Shown: in pieces, positions 26,108 to 40,822 of the stretch
Layout of the letters: every line of letters begins with the position of its first letter
Numbering within the stretch: the first letter of the stretch is position 1
From: Duganella sp. OV510
GTDB lineage: Bacteria > Pseudomonadota > Gammaproteobacteria > Burkholderiales > Burkholderiaceae_D
Length of the DNA: 64,000 bases
Direction of reading: 5' to 3'
Assembly (NCBI RefSeq): GCF_900100205.1
Contig: NZ_FNEQ01000004.1
Coordinates: 124,001 to 188,000 of the forward strand
Notes under the pieces: model-generated
What the model was told of the DNA's origin: nothing
The model's database searches: none
The model's input: the letters and a program-made list of their open reading frames with translations, nothing else
Translations under genes and position numbers: made by a program

Positions 26108-26527
26108 ATGTCCTTACGACTTATCCCCATGCTACTGGCCAGCGCCCTGTCCCTCCCAAGCCTGGCGCAAGAGCCGGCCAGTAAAGCCGTCATTGCCCTG
26201 GTGGGTGATGCCGACCGCTTCAGTATAGGCCAGGAAGGATTTTGTGGGCGGCGCACTGAGATTGATGTCACGCATGTAAAACAATTCCGTATTCCCGCAG
26301 ATAAAGAAACGTTCTTTTATATTCAGGCACGGATGCACGGAGCAGTCGCTACTTATACCTGCGAAGGCGAATATGCATTTATTCCTGCTGCTGGCTTGCT
26401 GCATATTATTCGCTATTCCATCAGCGATAATGCCTGCCAGCTCGAAGTATTTCAAAGCGAACCTGGGGCCGCACCAGTGAAAATAGCAGTCAGGCGTGAA
26501 CCATCACAAAGCTGTCTGGTTAAATAG
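26108..26527 (+). CDS. Small secreted protein of unknown function
   Basis: About 139 residues with a signal peptide (LIPMLLASALSLPSLAQ). The mature part has a predicted beta-rich pattern and four cysteines (GFCGRR, YTCEGE, DNACQLE, QSCLVK) that could form two disulfides. I do not recognise the family. Base composition is lower in GC than its neighbours, which may mean recent acquisition or weak constraint. The frame is open from 25988; the ATG at 26108 is chosen for the signal peptide, though no clear ribosome site supports any start. It ends at the terminator shared with rpoC. Confidence 0.6.
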   Translation: MSLRLIPMLLASALSLPSLAQEPASKAVIALVGDADRFSIGQEGFCGRRTEIDVTHVKQFRIPADKETFFYIQARMHGAVATYTCEGEYAFIPAAGLLHIIRYSISDNACQLEVFQSEPGAAPVKIAVRREPSQSCLVK

Positions 26528-26530
26528 GCG

Positions 26531-26562
26531 AAAAAAAACGGCACCCGAAGGTGCCGTTTTTT
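26531..26562. terminator. Bidirectional terminator after rpoC
   Basis: AAAAACGGCACC pairs with GGTGCCGTTTTTT around the tetraloop CGAA. A and T tracts on both sides let it end the long rpoBC transcript (-) and the small secreted gene (+). Confidence 0.95.
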
Positions 26563-26577
26563 ACTCAGCGTATTAAA

Positions 26578-29500
26578 TTACGCTTCGCCGTCGTGCGGAG
26601 CAACCGTTTCGGTCGCTTCCACATCGCCGCCGGACATGGCGGCTTTTTCAGCTGCCAGCAGAGCTTGACGCTCTTCGACTTCCCACTGCTCTTTCTCTTT
26701 ACGAGCGCGGTGGAAGGCCAGACCGGTACCGCCTGGTATCAGACGACCAACGATGACGTTTTCTTTCAGGCCACGCAGACCATCGCGTTTGCCCATGATC
26801 GCCGCTTCGGTCAGCACGCGGGTGGTTTCCTGGAACGATGCAGCCGAGATGAACGAGTCAGTCGACAGCGACGCTTTGGTAATACCCAGCAGAACGTTTT
26901 CGTAGGTTGCAGGAATCTTGTTCTCTGCATTTACACGATCGTTTTCATCCAGCAGTTCCGAACGCTCAACTTGCTCGCCAACGATGTAGTTGGTGTCGCC
27001 AGCATTAACGATCTGAACACGACGCAGCATCTGACGCACAATGACTTCAATGTGCTTGTCATTAATCTTCACGCCCTGCAGACGATAAACGTCCTGCACT
27101 TCGTCAACGATATAACGTGCCAGCGCTTCAATACCCAGCAGGCGCAGAATGTCTTGTGGATCGGCCGGGCCGTCAACAATCATCTCACCTTTATTCACTA
27201 CCTGGCCGTCGTGGACCAGCACTTGTTTATCCTTGGTAATCAGGAACTCGTGCTTGTTACCGTCCATGTCGGTAATTTCCAGACGCTGCTTACCTTTGGT
27301 TTCTTTACCGAAGGCGACAGTACCGGTAACTTCCGCCAGCATGCCGGCGTCTTTTGGCGAACGTGCTTCGAACAGCTCGGCAACGCGCGGCAGACCACCG
27401 GTAATATCACGGGTTTTCTGCGATTCGGTCGGGATACGTGCCAGCACTTCACCCACCGATACCGACTGGCCGTCTTTCACCATGATCAGCGCGCCAACCT
27501 GGAAGCCGATCGCTACTGCGTGTTCGGTGCCGGCGATCTTCACTTCGTTGCCGTCTTCGTTCAGCAGCTTGACCTGTGGACGCAGGGTCTTGGTCAGCGA
27601 ACCACGACGCTTGGCATCGATCACCACCAGGGTAGCCAGACCGGTCACTTCGTCCACCTGACGGGCCACGGTCACGCCTTCTTCGACGTTCTCGAAACGC
27701 ACCGTACCAGCGTACTCGGTGATGATCGGACGGGTCAGCGGATCCCAGGTCGCCAAGGCCGTACCGGCCTTGATGACCATGCCGTCCTTGACGATCAGGG
27801 TCGCGCCGTACGGCACTTTGTGACGCTCACGCTCACGGCCGTGGTCGTCGGTGATCAGCACTTCGCCCGAACGGGAAATGACGATTTGCGCGCCCTTGCC
27901 GTTGGTGACGTAACGCATGGTCGAGGTGAAACGGATGGTACCGTTCGACTTCGCTTCCACCGACGATGCCACTGCTGCACGCGATGCCGCACCACCAATG
28001 TGGAAGGTACGCATGGTCAGCTGGGTACCCGGCTCACCAATCGACTGCGCTGCCACCACACCGACTGCTTCGCCGGAGTTGACCAGCATGCCGCGGCCCA
28101 GATCGCGGCCATAGCACTTGGCGCACAGGCCGAAGCGGGTGTCGCAAGTCAGCGGGGTACGGACTTTAACTTCGTCGATACCAACGCGTTCGATCTCTTC
28201 AACCATGTCTTCGTCCAGCAGCGTGCCGGCTTCGTACAGGGTTTCCTGGGTTTCAGGATTGACCACGTCATTGCCAGCCACACGGCCGAGGATACGGTCG
28301 CGCAGCGCTTCGATCACTTCACCGCCTTCAACCATCGCCTTCATGACGGTGCCGTTGCTGGTGCCGCAATCATCTTCGATGACGACCAGATCTTGCGTCA
28401 CGTCGACCAGACGACGGGTCAGGTAACCCGAGTTCGCGGTTTTCAGTGCCGTATCCGCCAGACCTTTACGAGCGCCGTGGGTCGAGATGAAGTACTGCAA
28501 CACGTTCAGGCCTTCGCGGAAGTTCGCGGTAATCGGCGTTTCGATAATCGAACCGTCCGGTTTCGCCATCAGACCACGCATACCCGCCAGCTGGCGAATC
28601 TGGGCAGCCGAACCACGTGCGCCCGAGTCAGCCATCATGTAAATCGCGTTGAACGATTCCTGGGTCGACTTGGTGCCGTCACGCTTGATGACGTCTTCCA
28701 CTTTCAGCTGGTCCATCATGGCCTTGCCGACTTCATCCGAGGTTTTGCCCCAGATGTCGACTACCTTGTTGTAACGCTCGCCAGCGGTCACCAGACCCGA
28801 AGCGTACTGCTGCTCGATCTGTTTGACTTCGGACTCTGCAGCCGAAATCAGGGTGACTTTTTGTGGCGGTACCAGCATGTCGTCCACGCAGATCGAAATA
28901 CCGGCGCGGGTTGCCAGGCGGAAGCCCGACTGCATCAGTTGATCAGCAAACACGACCGTCGCGCGCAGACCGCACTTACGGAACGAGGTGTTGATCAGCT
29001 TGGAAATTTCTTTCTTTTTCAGCGCGCGGTTCAGCACCGAGAAAGGCAGACCTTTCGGCAGGATTTCCGACAGGATGGCGCGGCCAACCGTGGTCTCGTA
29101 GCGGGTAACGGTACGGACGAACTCGCCCGTTTCGAGATCCTTAGGATTCTCGACGATACGCACCGTGATACGGGTGGTCAGTTCAACCTGCTTGTTGTCG
29201 TAGGCACGAATGACTTCCGACACGTCAGGGAACAGCATGCCTTCGTTCTTCGCATTGATCGCTTCGCGGGTCGCGTAGTACAGACCCAGCACGATATCCT
29301 GCGAAGGAACGATCGACGGTTCGCCGTTCGACGGGAACAGGATGTTGTTCGACGCCAGCATCAGCGTGCGGGCTTCCATCTGTGCTTCGATCGACAGCGG
29401 AACGTGGACTGCCATCTGGTCACCGTCGAAGTCAGCATTGAATGCCGCGCAAACGAGTGGGTGCAGCTGGATTGCTTTACCTTCAATCAGGACCGGCTCG

Positions 29501-30810
29501 AAAGCCTGGATGCCCAGACGGTGCAGGGTTGGTGCACGGTTCAGCATGATCGGGTGTTCGCGGATCACGTCTTCCAGGATGTCCCAGACGACCGGCTCTT
29601 GAATCTCGACCAGCTTTTTAGCGGCCTTGATCGTGGTCGCCAGGCCCATCAGTTCCAGCTTGTTGAAGATGAATGGCTTGAACAGTTCCAGCGCCATCAG
29701 CTTCGGCAGACCGCACTGGTGCAGTTTCAGCTGTGGACCCACCACGATGACCGAACGGCCCGAGTAGTCGACGCGCTTACCCAGCAAGTTCTGACGGAAA
29801 CGGCCGCCCTTACCTTTGATCATCTCAGCCAGCGATTTCAGCGGACGCTTGTTGGCGCCGGTCATCGCTTTGCCGCGACGGCCGTTGTCCAGCAGCGAAT
29901 CGACTGCTTCTTGCAGCATGCGCTTTTCGTTGCGCGTGATGATCTCTGGAGCACGCAGCTCCATCAGACGTTTCAGGCGATTGTTACGGTTGATCACGCG
30001 GCGATACAGATCGTTCAGATCCGAGGTCGCGAAACGGCCGCCGTCCAGTGGTACCAGTGGACGCAGTTCCGGTGGCAGCACCGGCAGCACTTCCATGATC
30101 ATCCACTCAGGCTTGATGCCCGAACGCTGGAATGCTTCCAGCACTTTCAGACGCTTGGCGTATTTCTTGATCTTGGCTTCGGACTTCGATTCCTTCAGTT
30201 CCACGCGCAGGGTTTCGGCATCGCGGTGGATGTCGATCGAGCGCAGCAGTTCGCGGATACCTTCAGCGCCCATGAAGGCGGTGAAGTCGTCGCCGTACTC
30301 TTCGTACTTGGCGGCGTAGTCGTCTTCCGACATGATCTGGCACTTCTTCAGCGGGGTCATGCCTGGATCGGTCACAACATATGCTTCGAAGTACAGCACG
30401 CGTTCGATATCGCGCAGCGTCATGTCGAGGACCATGCCCAGACGCGACGGCAGCGATTTCAGGAACCAGATGTGCGCGGTAGGCGACGCCAGTTCGATGT
30501 GACCCATGCGCTCACGACGCACTTTGGCCAGCGTGACTTCAACGCCGCATTTTTCGCAGATGACGCCGCGGTGTTTCAGGCGCTTGTACTTGCCGCACAG
30601 GCATTCGTAGTCCTTGATCGGGCCAAAGATCTTGGCGCAGAACAGACCATCGCGCTCTGGCTTGAAGGTACGGTAGTTGATGGTTTCCGGCTTTTTAACT
30701 TCGCCGTAGGACCACGAACGGATTTTTTCAGGCGAGGCGAGACCGATCTTGATCGCGTCAAAGGTCTCGTTCGTCTGTACTTGCTTGAATAGATCGAGCA
30801 GTGCTTTCAT
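26578..30810 (-). CDS. rpoC: RNA polymerase beta' subunit
   Basis: 1410 residues, normal for a betaproteobacterium. The N-terminal zinc ribbon [20 protein letters not shown] is present. The catalytic Mg-binding NADFDGDQ falls at 458-465, the same numbering as in Escherichia coli. The second zinc site [11 protein letters not shown] is also intact. It is the last gene of the ribosomal/polymerase run, 72 bp after rpoB. That gap holds a GCCCCGC/GCGGGGC hairpin (30844-30869) without a U-run. The ATG at 30810 has GGAG upstream. Confidence 0.99.
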   Translation of the reverse strand: MKALLDLFKQVQTNETFDAIKIGLASPEKIRSWSYGEVKKPETINYRTFKPERDGLFCAKIFGPIKDYECLCGKYKRLKHRGVICEKCGVEVTLAKVRRERMGHIELASPTAHIWFLKSLPSRLGMVLDMTLRDIERVLYFEAYVVTDPGMTPLKKCQIMSEDDYAAKYEEYGDDFTAFMGAEGIRELLRSIDIHRDAETLRVELKESKSEAKIKKYAKRLKVLEAFQRSGIKPEWMIMEVLPVLPPELRPLVPLDGGRFATSDLNDLYRRVINRNNRLKRLMELRAPEIITRNEKRMLQEAVDSLLDNGRRGKAMTGANKRPLKSLAEMIKGKGGRFRQNLLGKRVDYSGRSVIVVGPQLKLHQCGLPKLMALELFKPFIFNKLELMGLATTIKAAKKLVEIQEPVVWDILEDVIREHPIMLNRAPTLHRLGIQAFEPVLIEGKAIQLHPLVCAAFNADFDGDQMAVHVPLSIEAQMEARTLMLASNNILFPSNGEPSIVPSQDIVLGLYYATREAINAKNEGMLFPDVSEVIRAYDNKQVELTTRITVRIVENPKDLETGEFVRTVTRYETTVGRAILSEILPKGLPFSVLNRALKKKEISKLINTSFRKCGLRATVVFADQLMQSGFRLATRAGISICVDDMLVPPQKVTLISAAESEVKQIEQQYASGLVTAGERYNKVVDIWGKTSDEVGKAMMDQLKVEDVIKRDGTKSTQESFNAIYMMADSGARGSAAQIRQLAGMRGLMAKPDGSIIETPITANFREGLNVLQYFISTHGARKGLADTALKTANSGYLTRRLVDVTQDLVVIEDDCGTSNGTVMKAMVEGGEVIEALRDRILGRVAGNDVVNPETQETLYEAGTLLDEDMVEEIERVGIDEVKVRTPLTCDTRFGLCAKCYGRDLGRGMLVNSGEAVGVVAAQSIGEPGTQLTMRTFHIGGAASRAAVASSVEAKSNGTIRFTSTMRYVTNGKGAQIVISRSGEVLITDDHGRERERHKVPYGATLIVKDGMVIKAGTALATWDPLTRPIITEYAGTVRFENVEEGVTVARQVDEVTGLATLVVIDAKRRGSLTKTLRPQVKLLNEDGNEVKIAGTEHAVAIGFQVGALIMVKDGQSVSVGEVLARIPTESQKTRDITGGLPRVAELFEARSPKDAGMLAEVTGTVAFGKETKGKQRLEITDMDGNKHEFLITKDKQVLVHDGQVVNKGEMIVDGPADPQDILRLLGIEALARYIVDEVQDVYRLQGVKINDKHIEVIVRQMLRRVQIVNAGDTNYIVGEQVERSELLDENDRVNAENKIPATYENVLLGITKASLSTDSFISAASFQETTRVLTEAAIMGKRDGLRGLKENVIVGRLIPGGTGLAFHRARKEKEQWEVEERQALLAAEKAAMSGGDVEATETVAPHDGEA

Positions 30811-30882
30811 GTATCACTCCAGGTAGTGATGAATTCTTAAACTGCCCCGCCGGCGAAAGCCAGCGGGGCGGCGGCCAGTGTC

Positions 30883-34992
<4,110 letters not shown>

Positions 34993-35250
34993 GGACACTC
35001 CGTGAGTGACAGAAAGGGAAAAAATTTCAGGTTTAGCCTGTATGGCTACCGGCGGTCTGTCACACAGACGAAACCTGAAACTTCTACCATTTCCAGCTGA
35101 TTCAATTGGAACTGTAGCTGGGGAAACGCTACAAATACGACACAGACGACAAAGGAGCCAAAGCCGGATATTTCCCCTTTTTCAAGAGGAACCACCCGCT
35201 GCTTTGGCTCATGGCGCTAACTGTAAGCTGTTAGCTGCCGGTACAACTGA
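34993..35250 (-). other. rplL-rpoB intergenic region with nested hairpins
   Basis: 258 bp without a gene. Inverted repeats seen: GCTAAC/GTTAGC (35216-35235, just after rplL), AGCCAAAGC/GCTTTGGCT (35156-35209), and TTTCAGGTTT/AAACCTGAAA (35025-35080) enclosing GTCTGT/ACAGAC (35055-35069). None is followed by a U-run in the minus direction. In other proteobacteria this gap holds a partial attenuator and an RNase III processing site that set the RpoB/L12 ratio; the same role is inferred here. Confidence 0.6.
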
Positions 35251-35628
35251 TTACTTCAGGTCGGCCTTGGCGCCAGCTTCTTCCAGCTTTTTCTTAGCGG
35301 CTTCAGCGTCAGCTTTCGACAGAGCTTCTTTTACGGTTTTTGGTGCGCCATCAACCACGTCTTTGGCTTCTTTCAGGCCCAGACCGGTGATTTCGCGAAC
35401 TGCTTTAATCACGCCAACTTTGTTCGCGCCGACTTCGGTCAGAACCAGGTTGAATTCGGTTTGCTCTTCAGCAGCAGCTGCGCCGCCAGCTGCGCCGCCA
35501 GCTGCTGGAGCAGCCATTGCAGCGGCCGAAACGCCGAATTTTTCTTCGAACAGTTTAACCAGTTCGTTCAGTTCCAGCACGGACAGTTCGGAAACTGCGT
35601 TCAGGATGTCTTCTTTGCTAATTGCCAT
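35251..35628 (-). CDS. rplL: 50S ribosomal protein L7/L12
   Basis: 125 residues forming the flexible stalk dimers that recruit translation factors. The N-terminal dimerisation helices ([20 protein letters not shown]) are followed by an Ala/Gly-rich hinge and a C-terminal domain with [20 protein letters not shown]. The start is the ATG at 35628 with GGAG-type spacing; the frame extends four codons further without support. Downstream of rplJ by 93 bp. Confidence 0.99.
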   Translation of the reverse strand: MAISKEDILNAVSELSVLELNELVKLFEEKFGVSAAAMAAPAAGGAAGGAAAAEEQTEFNLVLTEVGANKVGVIKAVREITGLGLKEAKDVVDGAPKTVKEALSKADAEAAKKKLEEAGAKADLK

Positions 35629-35721
35629 TTGAAACTCCAATAATTTTTGATTCGTTAATACATCAGAATGCTACTTGATAAAAAACCCGCGCCGCCGCGA
35701 ACGGCGGCACACAGCGGCCTA

Positions 35722-36258
35722 TCAGGCTGCCGGGGCTTCTTCTGCGGCTGCTTCGGCAGCGGCAGGAGCGCCTTCGGATTTTTTCGCTGCCAGAGCAGCC
35801 AGACCACGTGCAAAGCCCGAAACCGGAGCCAGCATAACGCCCAACAACTGCGAGAGCAGAACTTCACGGCTAGGAATGCTCGCCAACGCAGCAACAGCAG
35901 CTTTATCCAGCTGTTTACCTGCGAAGTTACCGGCAGTGATGACCAGTTTGTCGTTGGTTTTAGCGAAGTCGTTGATGACTTTAGCTGCTGCAACGGCATC
36001 GTCCGAGATCGAGTAGATCAGTGGACCGGTCATGCTGTCTGCCAGGGCGGCAAATTGCGTGCCTTCAACTGCGCGACGAGCGAGGGTGTTTTTCAACACT
36101 CGCAGGTACACGCCTTGAGCGCGCGCTTTGGCACGGAGTTGCGTCAAGTGAGCAACCTGGATGCCACGATACTCGGCCACGACGATGGTTTGCGCAGTTG
36201 CTACTTTTGCGGAAACTTCGGCGACGACGGCCTTTTTGTCATTCAGATTGAGACCCAC
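35722..36258 (-). CDS. rplJ: 50S ribosomal protein L10
   Basis: 178 residues forming the base of the L7/L12 stalk. It starts at a GTG (36258) preceded by AAGGAG at seven-base spacing, giving [14 protein letters not shown] as the N-terminus after fMet. The frame extends 18 codons upstream but has no ribosome site there. The C-terminal helix that binds L12 dimers is Ala/Glu-rich ([16 protein letters not shown]). Expression is probably controlled by the leader described at 36262-36475. Confidence 0.98.
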   Translation of the reverse strand: MGLNLNDKKAVVAEVSAKVATAQTIVVAEYRGIQVAHLTQLRAKARAQGVYLRVLKNTLARRAVEGTQFAALADSMTGPLIYSISDDAVAAAKVINDFAKTNDKLVITAGNFAGKQLDKAAVAALASIPSREVLLSQLLGVMLAPVSGFARGLAALAAKKSEGAPAAAEAAAEEAPAA

Positions 36259-36261
36259 GGT

Positions 36262-36475
36262 CAATCTCCTTAAATGATGTCCGGCGAAATTGCCGGTCAT
36301 CGGTTCGAACAACGGCGTCCGAGGTTAGGAGTCCAATGGACTGCAAAACTTGATCGGGAACACCATCTGCGTTGGGTGAAACATTCAATTAACCGGATGC
36401 CTACCTGATGCATCCAGCCCAACGGTCTTTGATTGCGGCTGCTGCTTGCACAGCAGCCATCCCAAAGAACTGCCC
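36262..36475 (-). ncRNA. Candidate ribosomal protein L10 leader
   Basis: The 305-bp gap between rplA and rplJ contains no gene. Read on the minus strand it has a strong hairpin (GGCTGCTG/CAGCAGCC, 36438-36459) and a segment like the conserved L10-binding leader (CAACGCAGATGGTGTTCCCG and a following GGACTCCTAACCTCGGACG). It ends at the rplJ ribosome site. In many bacteria L10(L12)4 binds such a leader and represses rplJL. Assignment rests on position and partial likeness only. The remaining 36476-36563 shows nothing clear. Confidence 0.5.
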
Positions 36476-36563
36476 CAAGCCGTAAAGCTCAGGGACTTAA
36501 TACTTTTAATCAGCGATGCCAGGGGCCAACACGCTACGCGTATCGGCACCTGGAACATCGGTA

Positions 36564-37259
36564 TTACGCAGCCAGCGTAGCCTGGTCAACACGGACGCCA
36601 GCGCCCATGGTCGACGAGATCGACACTTTACGCAGGTACACGCCTTTGGACGAAGCTGGTTTAGCTTTGTTCAGTGCGTCGATCAGTGCGTTCAGGTTCG
36701 ATTTCAGGTCGGCGTCAGCAAACGATTTACGGCCGATGGTCGCGTGGATGATACCTGCCTTGTCGGTACGGTACTGAACCTGGCCGGCTTTGGCGTTTTT
36801 CACGGCGGTAGCGACGTCAGGGGTAACGGTGCCAACTTTCGGGTTAGGCATCAGGCCACGTGGGCCCAGGATCTGACCCAGGGTACCAACGATACGCATG
36901 GTGTCTGGCGAAGCGATGACGATATCGAAAGGCATGTCGCCGGCTTTGACGCGCTCGGCCAGGTCTTCCATACCCACCACGTCGGCGCCAGCTGCTTTAG
37001 CAGCTTCAGCCTTGTCGCCCGAAGCGAATACCGCTACGCGAACGGTTTTACCGGTGCCGGCTGGCAGAACCACGGAACCACGAACGACCTGGTCCGATTT
37101 CTTAGGATCCACACCCAGTTGTACCGACACGTCGATCGATTCATTGAACTTGGCGGTGGCCAGTTCTTTGATCAGAGCAACAGCGTTGTCGAACGAGTAG
37201 TTCTTGGTGGTATCAACTTTAGCTTTGATAGCTTTTGCGCGTTTGGACAGTTTTGCCAT
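36564..37259 (-). CDS. rplA: 50S ribosomal protein L1
   Basis: 231 residues. Conserved L1 segments include [20 protein letters not shown] and [17 protein letters not shown]1 binds 23S rRNA and in many bacteria represses its own rplKA message. It lies two bases after the rplK stop, so the pair is co-translated. Confidence 0.99.
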   Translation of the reverse strand: MAKLSKRAKAIKAKVDTTKNYSFDNAVALIKELATAKFNESIDVSVQLGVDPKKSDQVVRGSVVLPAGTGKTVRVAVFASGDKAEAAKAAGADVVGMEDLAERVKAGDMPFDIVIASPDTMRIVGTLGQILGPRGLMPNPKVGTVTPDVATAVKNAKAGQVQYRTDKAGIIHATIGRKSFADADLKSNLNALIDALNKAKPASSKGVYLRKVSISSTMGAGVRVDQATLAA

Positions 37260-37261
37260 GA

Positions 37262-37693
37262 TTACACACCTTCCACGGTAATGCCCATCGAACGTGCGGA
37301 ACCAGCGATGGTGCGTACAGCAGCATCCAGGTCGGCAGCGGTCAGATCAGGGGTTTTCAGTTTCGCGATTTCTTCGGCTTGAGCGCGGGTCAGCTTACCG
37401 ACTTTGTCGGTATGTGGCTTCGGCGAACCTTTGGTGATGCCCGAGTGTTTCTTGATCAGGAAGGTCGCTGGAGGCGTCTTCATGACGAAGGTGAACGATT
37501 TGTCGGCGAAAGCGGTGATCACGACTGGGATCGGCATGCCTGGTTCCATACCTTGGGTCTGCGCGTTGAACGCTTTGCAGAATTCCATGATGTTCAGACC
37601 GCGCTGACCCAGCGCTGGGCCGATCGGAGGGGATGGGTTTGCTTTACCAGCTGGCACTTGCAGCTTGATAAAACCAATGATTTTCTTTGCCAT
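37262..37693 (-). CDS. rplK: 50S ribosomal protein L11
   Basis: 143 residues. Typical segments are [20 protein letters not shown] and [14 protein letters not shown]11 forms the GTPase-associated centre and is needed for stringent-response activation of RelA. The 121-bp gap after nusG holds a GCCCC/GGGGC hairpin (37724-37755) with no U-run. Confidence 0.99.
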   Translation of the reverse strand: MAKKIIGFIKLQVPAGKANPSPPIGPALGQRGLNIMEFCKAFNAQTQGMEPGMPIPVVITAFADKSFTFVMKTPPATFLIKKHSGITKGSPKPHTDKVGKLTRAQAEEIAKLKTPDLTAADLDAAVRTIAGSARSMGITVEGV

Positions 37694-37814
37694 GATGGCT
37701 CCTGTCTTGGATATGAGTAGTAGCGCCCCACCATGCGTGTTCTGCAGGGCGGGGCTCCTCTTTTGCCAGATGCACTAGGGTTTTGACACCGTCGCCCGTT
37801 CTGGCGAACGGTAG

Positions 37815-38429
37815 TTAGACTTTTTCGACCTGGCCGAATTCGAGCTCGACTGGCGTTGCGCGGCCAAAAATGGTGACCGAGACGCGCACTTTCGATTTCT
37901 CGTAGTTGACTTCCTCGACATTGCCGTTGAAGTCAGTGAACGGACCGTCCTTGATACGGACTTGCTCGCCCACTTCGTACAGCACTTTAGGCCGTGGCTT
38001 CTCGACGCCTTCCTGCATCTGCTGCATGATCTTGTCGATCTCGCGCGCAGGAATCGGCGTAGGCTTGTTCGATTTGCCACCGATGAAGCCGGTTACCTTG
38101 CTGGTGTTTTTCACCAGGTGCCAGGTTTCGTCGGTCATTTCCATCTCGACCAGCACATAGCCAGGGAAGAAACGGCGCTCGGTGACCGACTTCTGGCCGT
38201 TCTTGACTTCGACCACTTCTTCGGTCGGCACCAGAATCTGGCCAAACTGCTCTTGCATGCCGGCGCGTTCGACGCGCTCGGTCAGCGCACGCTGCACGCT
38301 TTTTTCCATGCCGGAATACGCATGTACAACGTACCAGCGCTTGTTGCTCACCGGTACGCTGATTGGCGCTGCGCCAGCATCTTGCTCAGGGGCCTGGCCC
38401 TGAGCGTCGTCTTGCACATTTTCGCTCAT
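37815..38429 (-). CDS. nusG: Transcription termination/antitermination factor NusG
   Basis: 204 residues: an Ala/Gln-rich N-terminal extension of about 28 residues, the NGN domain ([30 protein letters not shown]) and a C-terminal KOW domain ([20 protein letters not shown]). It binds RNA polymerase and couples it to Rho or ribosomal S10. Its ATG overlaps the secE stop by one base (TAATG), giving translational coupling. Confidence 0.99.
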   Translation of the reverse strand: MSENVQDDAQGQAPEQDAGAAPISVPVSNKRWYVVHAYSGMEKSVQRALTERVERAGMQEQFGQILVPTEEVVEVKNGQKSVTERRFFPGYVLVEMEMTDETWHLVKNTSKVTGFIGGKSNKPTPIPAREIDKIMQQMQEGVEKPRPKVLYEVGEQVRIKDGPFTDFNGNVEEVNYEKSKVRVSVTIFGRATPVELEFGQVEKV

Positions 38430-38812
38430 TATTTTCGTATGCCCAGAATGATGTCGTACAACAGGAATTCCAAGGTCTTATCCGTGCCCCACAGGAACAA
38501 CGCCATCACCAGCACGAAGGCAAACACGATGCCGGTGATCTGGGTTGCTTCGCGACGGGTAGGCCACACGACCTTTTTCGTCTCGCGAACGGCTTCTTTG
38601 GCGAAATTCAGGAAATCACGGCCAGTCGACGAAGTCCACAAGATCAAAACGGCAAAAGCCAAACCAGCCACAAGTGCGCCCGCGCGCACCAGAGCTGGTT
38701 TGTCCGACAGGTAGTAGAACCCTATCACGCCCACGATTGCAATGGCGATCGCCAGTACAACCTTAATCTTGTCATTCGACGTGCTGACGGTCTGCACGGA
38801 TTGATTAGACAT
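38429..38812 (-). CDS. secE: Preprotein translocase subunit SecE
   Basis: 127 residues with three predicted TM helices ([36 protein letters not shown]; and the C-terminal conserved one after [15 protein letters not shown]). SecE clamps the SecY channel. The three-helix form is the enterobacterial/betaproteobacterial type. It is transcribed just after tRNA-Trp from the promoter at 38956-38984. Confidence 0.98.
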   Translation of the reverse strand: MSNQSVQTVSTSNDKIKVVLAIAIAIVGVIGFYYLSDKPALVRAGALVAGLAFAVLILWTSSTGRDFLNFAKEAVRETKKVVWPTRREATQITGIVFAFVLVMALFLWGTDKTLEFLLYDIILGIRK

Positions 38813-38848
38813 TTATATTTTACTTTCGGTGCCCTGCACCATATTCGG

Positions 38849-38924
38849 TGGCAGGGGCGGAGGGCCTCGAACCCCCAACCTTCGGTTTTGGAGACCGACG
38901 CTCTGCCAATTGAGCTACGCCCCT
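38849..38924 (-). tRNA. tRNA-Trp (CCA)
   Basis: 76-nt cloverleaf read on the minus strand: acceptor AGGGGCG/CGCCCCT, D loop, anticodon loop TCTCCAAAA with CCA, T arm GGGGGTTCGAGGCCC, and encoded 3' CCA. It lies between tuf and secE, the usual place in proteobacteria. Confidence 0.98.
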
Positions 38925-38955
38925 ACATAAAACCTTAAAACTACAAAGGATCCGG

Positions 38956-38984
38956 ATTATACCACCCGGACACCCGGGTGGCAA
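38956..38984 (-). promoter_or_regulatory. Near-consensus sigma-70 promoter for tRNA-Trp/secE/nusG
   Basis: On the minus strand, TTGCCA (38984-38979) and a perfect TATAAT (38961-38956) are separated by 17 bases. The expected start is about 25 nt before the tRNA-Trp 5' end. The strength fits a stable-RNA and ribosomal operon. Confidence 0.85.
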
Positions 38985-39004
38985 TCTTGATGCCTAACTG
39001 GGAA

Positions 39005-40195
39005 TTAACCCAGGATCTTGGCGACCACGCCGGCGCCGACGGTACGGCCACCTTCGCGGATTGCGAAGCGCAGACCTTCTTCCATCGCGATCGGGTTGAT
39101 CAGCTTGACGGTGATCGACACGTTGTCGCCTGGCATAACCATTTCTTTGTCCGCTGGCAGTTCGATCGAACCGGTCACGTCAGTCGTACGGAAGTAGAAC
39201 TGTGGACGATAGTTGTTGAAGAACGGGGTGTGACGGCCGCCTTCGTCTTTCGACAGAACATAGATCTCGCCGGTGAAGTGGTTGTGCGGCTTGATCGAGC
39301 CTGGTTTTGCCAGAACTTGACCACGTTGCACGTCTTCACGCTTGGTGCCGCGCAGCAGCAGACCAACGTTGTCGCCTGCCTGACCCTGGTCCAGCAGTTT
39401 GCGGAACATTTCCACGCCGGTGCAGGTGGTTTTGACGGTATCGATGATGCCGACGATTTCGATCTCTTCGCCGACTTTGATGATGCCGCGCTCAACACGA
39501 CCGGTCACCACGGTGCCGCGACCCGAGATCGAGAACACGTCTTCCACTGGCATCAGGAAGGCGCCGTCCACTGCGCGCTCTGGCGTAGGGATGTAGCTGT
39601 CCAGTGCGTCGGCCAGTTGCATGATGGCCTGTTCGCCCAGAGGACCGGTGTCGCCGTCCAGTGCTTTACGTGCCGAACCTTTGATGATTGGCAGGTCGTC
39701 GCCTGGGAACTCGTATTTCGACAACAGCTCGCGAACTTCCATTTCAACCAGTTCCAGCAGCTCTTCGTCATCCACCAGGTCGCACTTGTTCAGGAACACG
39801 ACGATGTATGGCACGCCAACCTGACGGGCCAGCAGGATGTGTTCGCGGGTCTGTGGCATTGGGCCGTCAGCTGCGGAGCACACCAGGATCGCGCCGTCCA
39901 TCTGCGCTGCGCCGGTAATCATGTTTTTGATGTAGTCGGCGTGGCCTGGGCAGTCAACGTGAGCGTAGTGACGGGCAGCGGTTTCGTATTCAACGTGCGC
40001 GGTGTTGATGGTGATGCCGCGTGCTTTTTCTTCTGGTGCAGCGTCGATCTGGTCGTAAGCTTTAGCTTCGCCGCCGAATTTTTTCGACAGAACGGTTGCG
40101 ATTGCAGCGGTCAGGGTGGTCTTGCCGTGGTCGACGTGGCCGATGGTGCCGACGTTAACGTGCGGCTTGGTCCGCTCGAATTTCTCTTTTGCCAT
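39005..40195 (-). CDS. tuf: Elongation factor Tu
   Basis: 396 residues. The GTP-binding motifs are intact: [10 protein letters not shown] (P loop), DCPGHADY and NKCD. It delivers aminoacyl-tRNA to the ribosome. It follows the tRNA-Tyr/Gly/Thr genes, the tufB-type position; a second tuf copy elsewhere is likely in this group. The ATG is at 40195. Confidence 0.99.
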   Translation of the reverse strand: MAKEKFERTKPHVNVGTIGHVDHGKTTLTAAIATVLSKKFGGEAKAYDQIDAAPEEKARGITINTAHVEYETAARHYAHVDCPGHADYIKNMITGAAQMDGAILVCSAADGPMPQTREHILLARQVGVPYIVVFLNKCDLVDDEELLELVEMEVRELLSKYEFPGDDLPIIKGSARKALDGDTGPLGEQAIMQLADALDSYIPTPERAVDGAFLMPVEDVFSISGRGTVVTGRVERGIIKVGEEIEIVGIIDTVKTTCTGVEMFRKLLDQGQAGDNVGLLLRGTKREDVQRGQVLAKPGSIKPHNHFTGEIYVLSKDEGGRHTPFFNNYRPQFYFRTTDVTGSIELPADKEMVMPGDNVSITVKLINPIAMEEGLRFAIREGGRTVGAGVVAKILG

Positions 40196-40282
40196 TTTAG
40201 ACTCCTAACGATTTGGTGTGATTGGCAGGGAACCCTGCCCAACTGTCTTGATAGTGCTACCGAACTGCCGTACTGCGTATTC

Positions 40283-40357
<75 letters not shown>

Positions 40358-40411
40358 TTGGGGTACTACGCTTTACAACTGCGATACTTGCGTATCTGAT
40401 TGCAACAACAC

Positions 40412-40485
40412 TGGAGCGGGTGAAGGGAATCGAACCCTCGTCATAAGCTTGGAAGGCTTCAGCTCTACCATTGAGCTACACCCGC
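40412..40485 (-). tRNA. tRNA-Gly (TCC)
   Basis: 74-nt cloverleaf on the minus strand: acceptor GCGGGTG/CACCCGC, anticodon loop CTTCCAA with TCC, T loop GTTCGATTC, and encoded CCA. It lies between the Tyr and Thr tRNA genes. Confidence 0.97.
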
Positions 40486-40540
40486 GAGGTATTGGTTCAA
40501 TTCATTTCACTTGCTGCGCCACTCAGTCTTTTGCAAAACT

Positions 40541-40625
40541 TGGTGGAGGGGACTGGATTCGAACCAGTGTACTCTGAGAGAACGGATTTACAGTCCGTCG
40601 CCTTTAACCACTCGGCCACCCCTCC
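40541..40625 (-). tRNA. tRNA-Tyr (GTA)
   Basis: 85-nt class II tRNA on the minus strand with a long variable arm: acceptor GGAGGGG/CCCCTCC, anticodon loop CTGTAAA with GTA, T loop GTTCGAATC, and encoded CCA. It is the first gene of the tRNA-tuf run. Confidence 0.97.
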
Positions 40626-40723
40626 GCGAGGAACCGCAGAGTATGAAGCAATTTTTCGAAACCGTCAACTTTTTTTTCCACCTTGTCGGTGTAGCGTCAA
40701 CAGTTCGTCTGCTTCGGGGCGAG

Positions 40724-40753
40724 ATTTTAAACGCACCGACTGCGAAAGTGCAA
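40724..40753 (-). promoter_or_regulatory. Probable promoter for the tRNA-Tyr/Gly/Thr-tuf unit
   Basis: On the minus strand, TTGCAC (40753-40748) and TAAAAT (40729-40724) are separated by 18 bases, about 90 nt before the tRNA-Tyr 5' end. Confidence 0.6.
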
Positions 40754-40756
40754 GTG

Positions 40757-40786
40757 TTGTTTTTACGTTGCATGTTTTCCTATACA
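40757..40786 (+). promoter_or_regulatory. Probable promoter for the GGDEF-EAL gene
   Basis: TTGTTT (40757-40762) and TATACA (40781-40786) are separated by 18 bases, with an expected start about 30 nt before the TTG start codon at 40823. It lies back to back with the tRNA promoter, three bases away. Confidence 0.5.
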
Positions 40787-40822
40787 ATTAATTGATGAAA
40801 TGAAACTTCTGGAGCCCTAGGT

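Noticed and set aside
26551-30792. 1413-codon open frame on the plus strand opposite rpoC
   Set aside because: A mirror frame created by codon bias of rpoC; the product is low-complexity with no family signature, and rpoC is certain.
30844-30869. Hairpin between rpoB and rpoC as a terminator
   Set aside because: No U-run follows on the minus strand; rpoC must be read through.
34996-34998. GTG as the rpoB start
   Set aside because: It falls within the GGAG ribosome site that is correctly spaced for the ATG at 34992, and homologues begin at that methionine.
37724-37755. Hairpin between nusG and rplK as a terminator
   Set aside because: No U-run; at most an attenuator or processing site.
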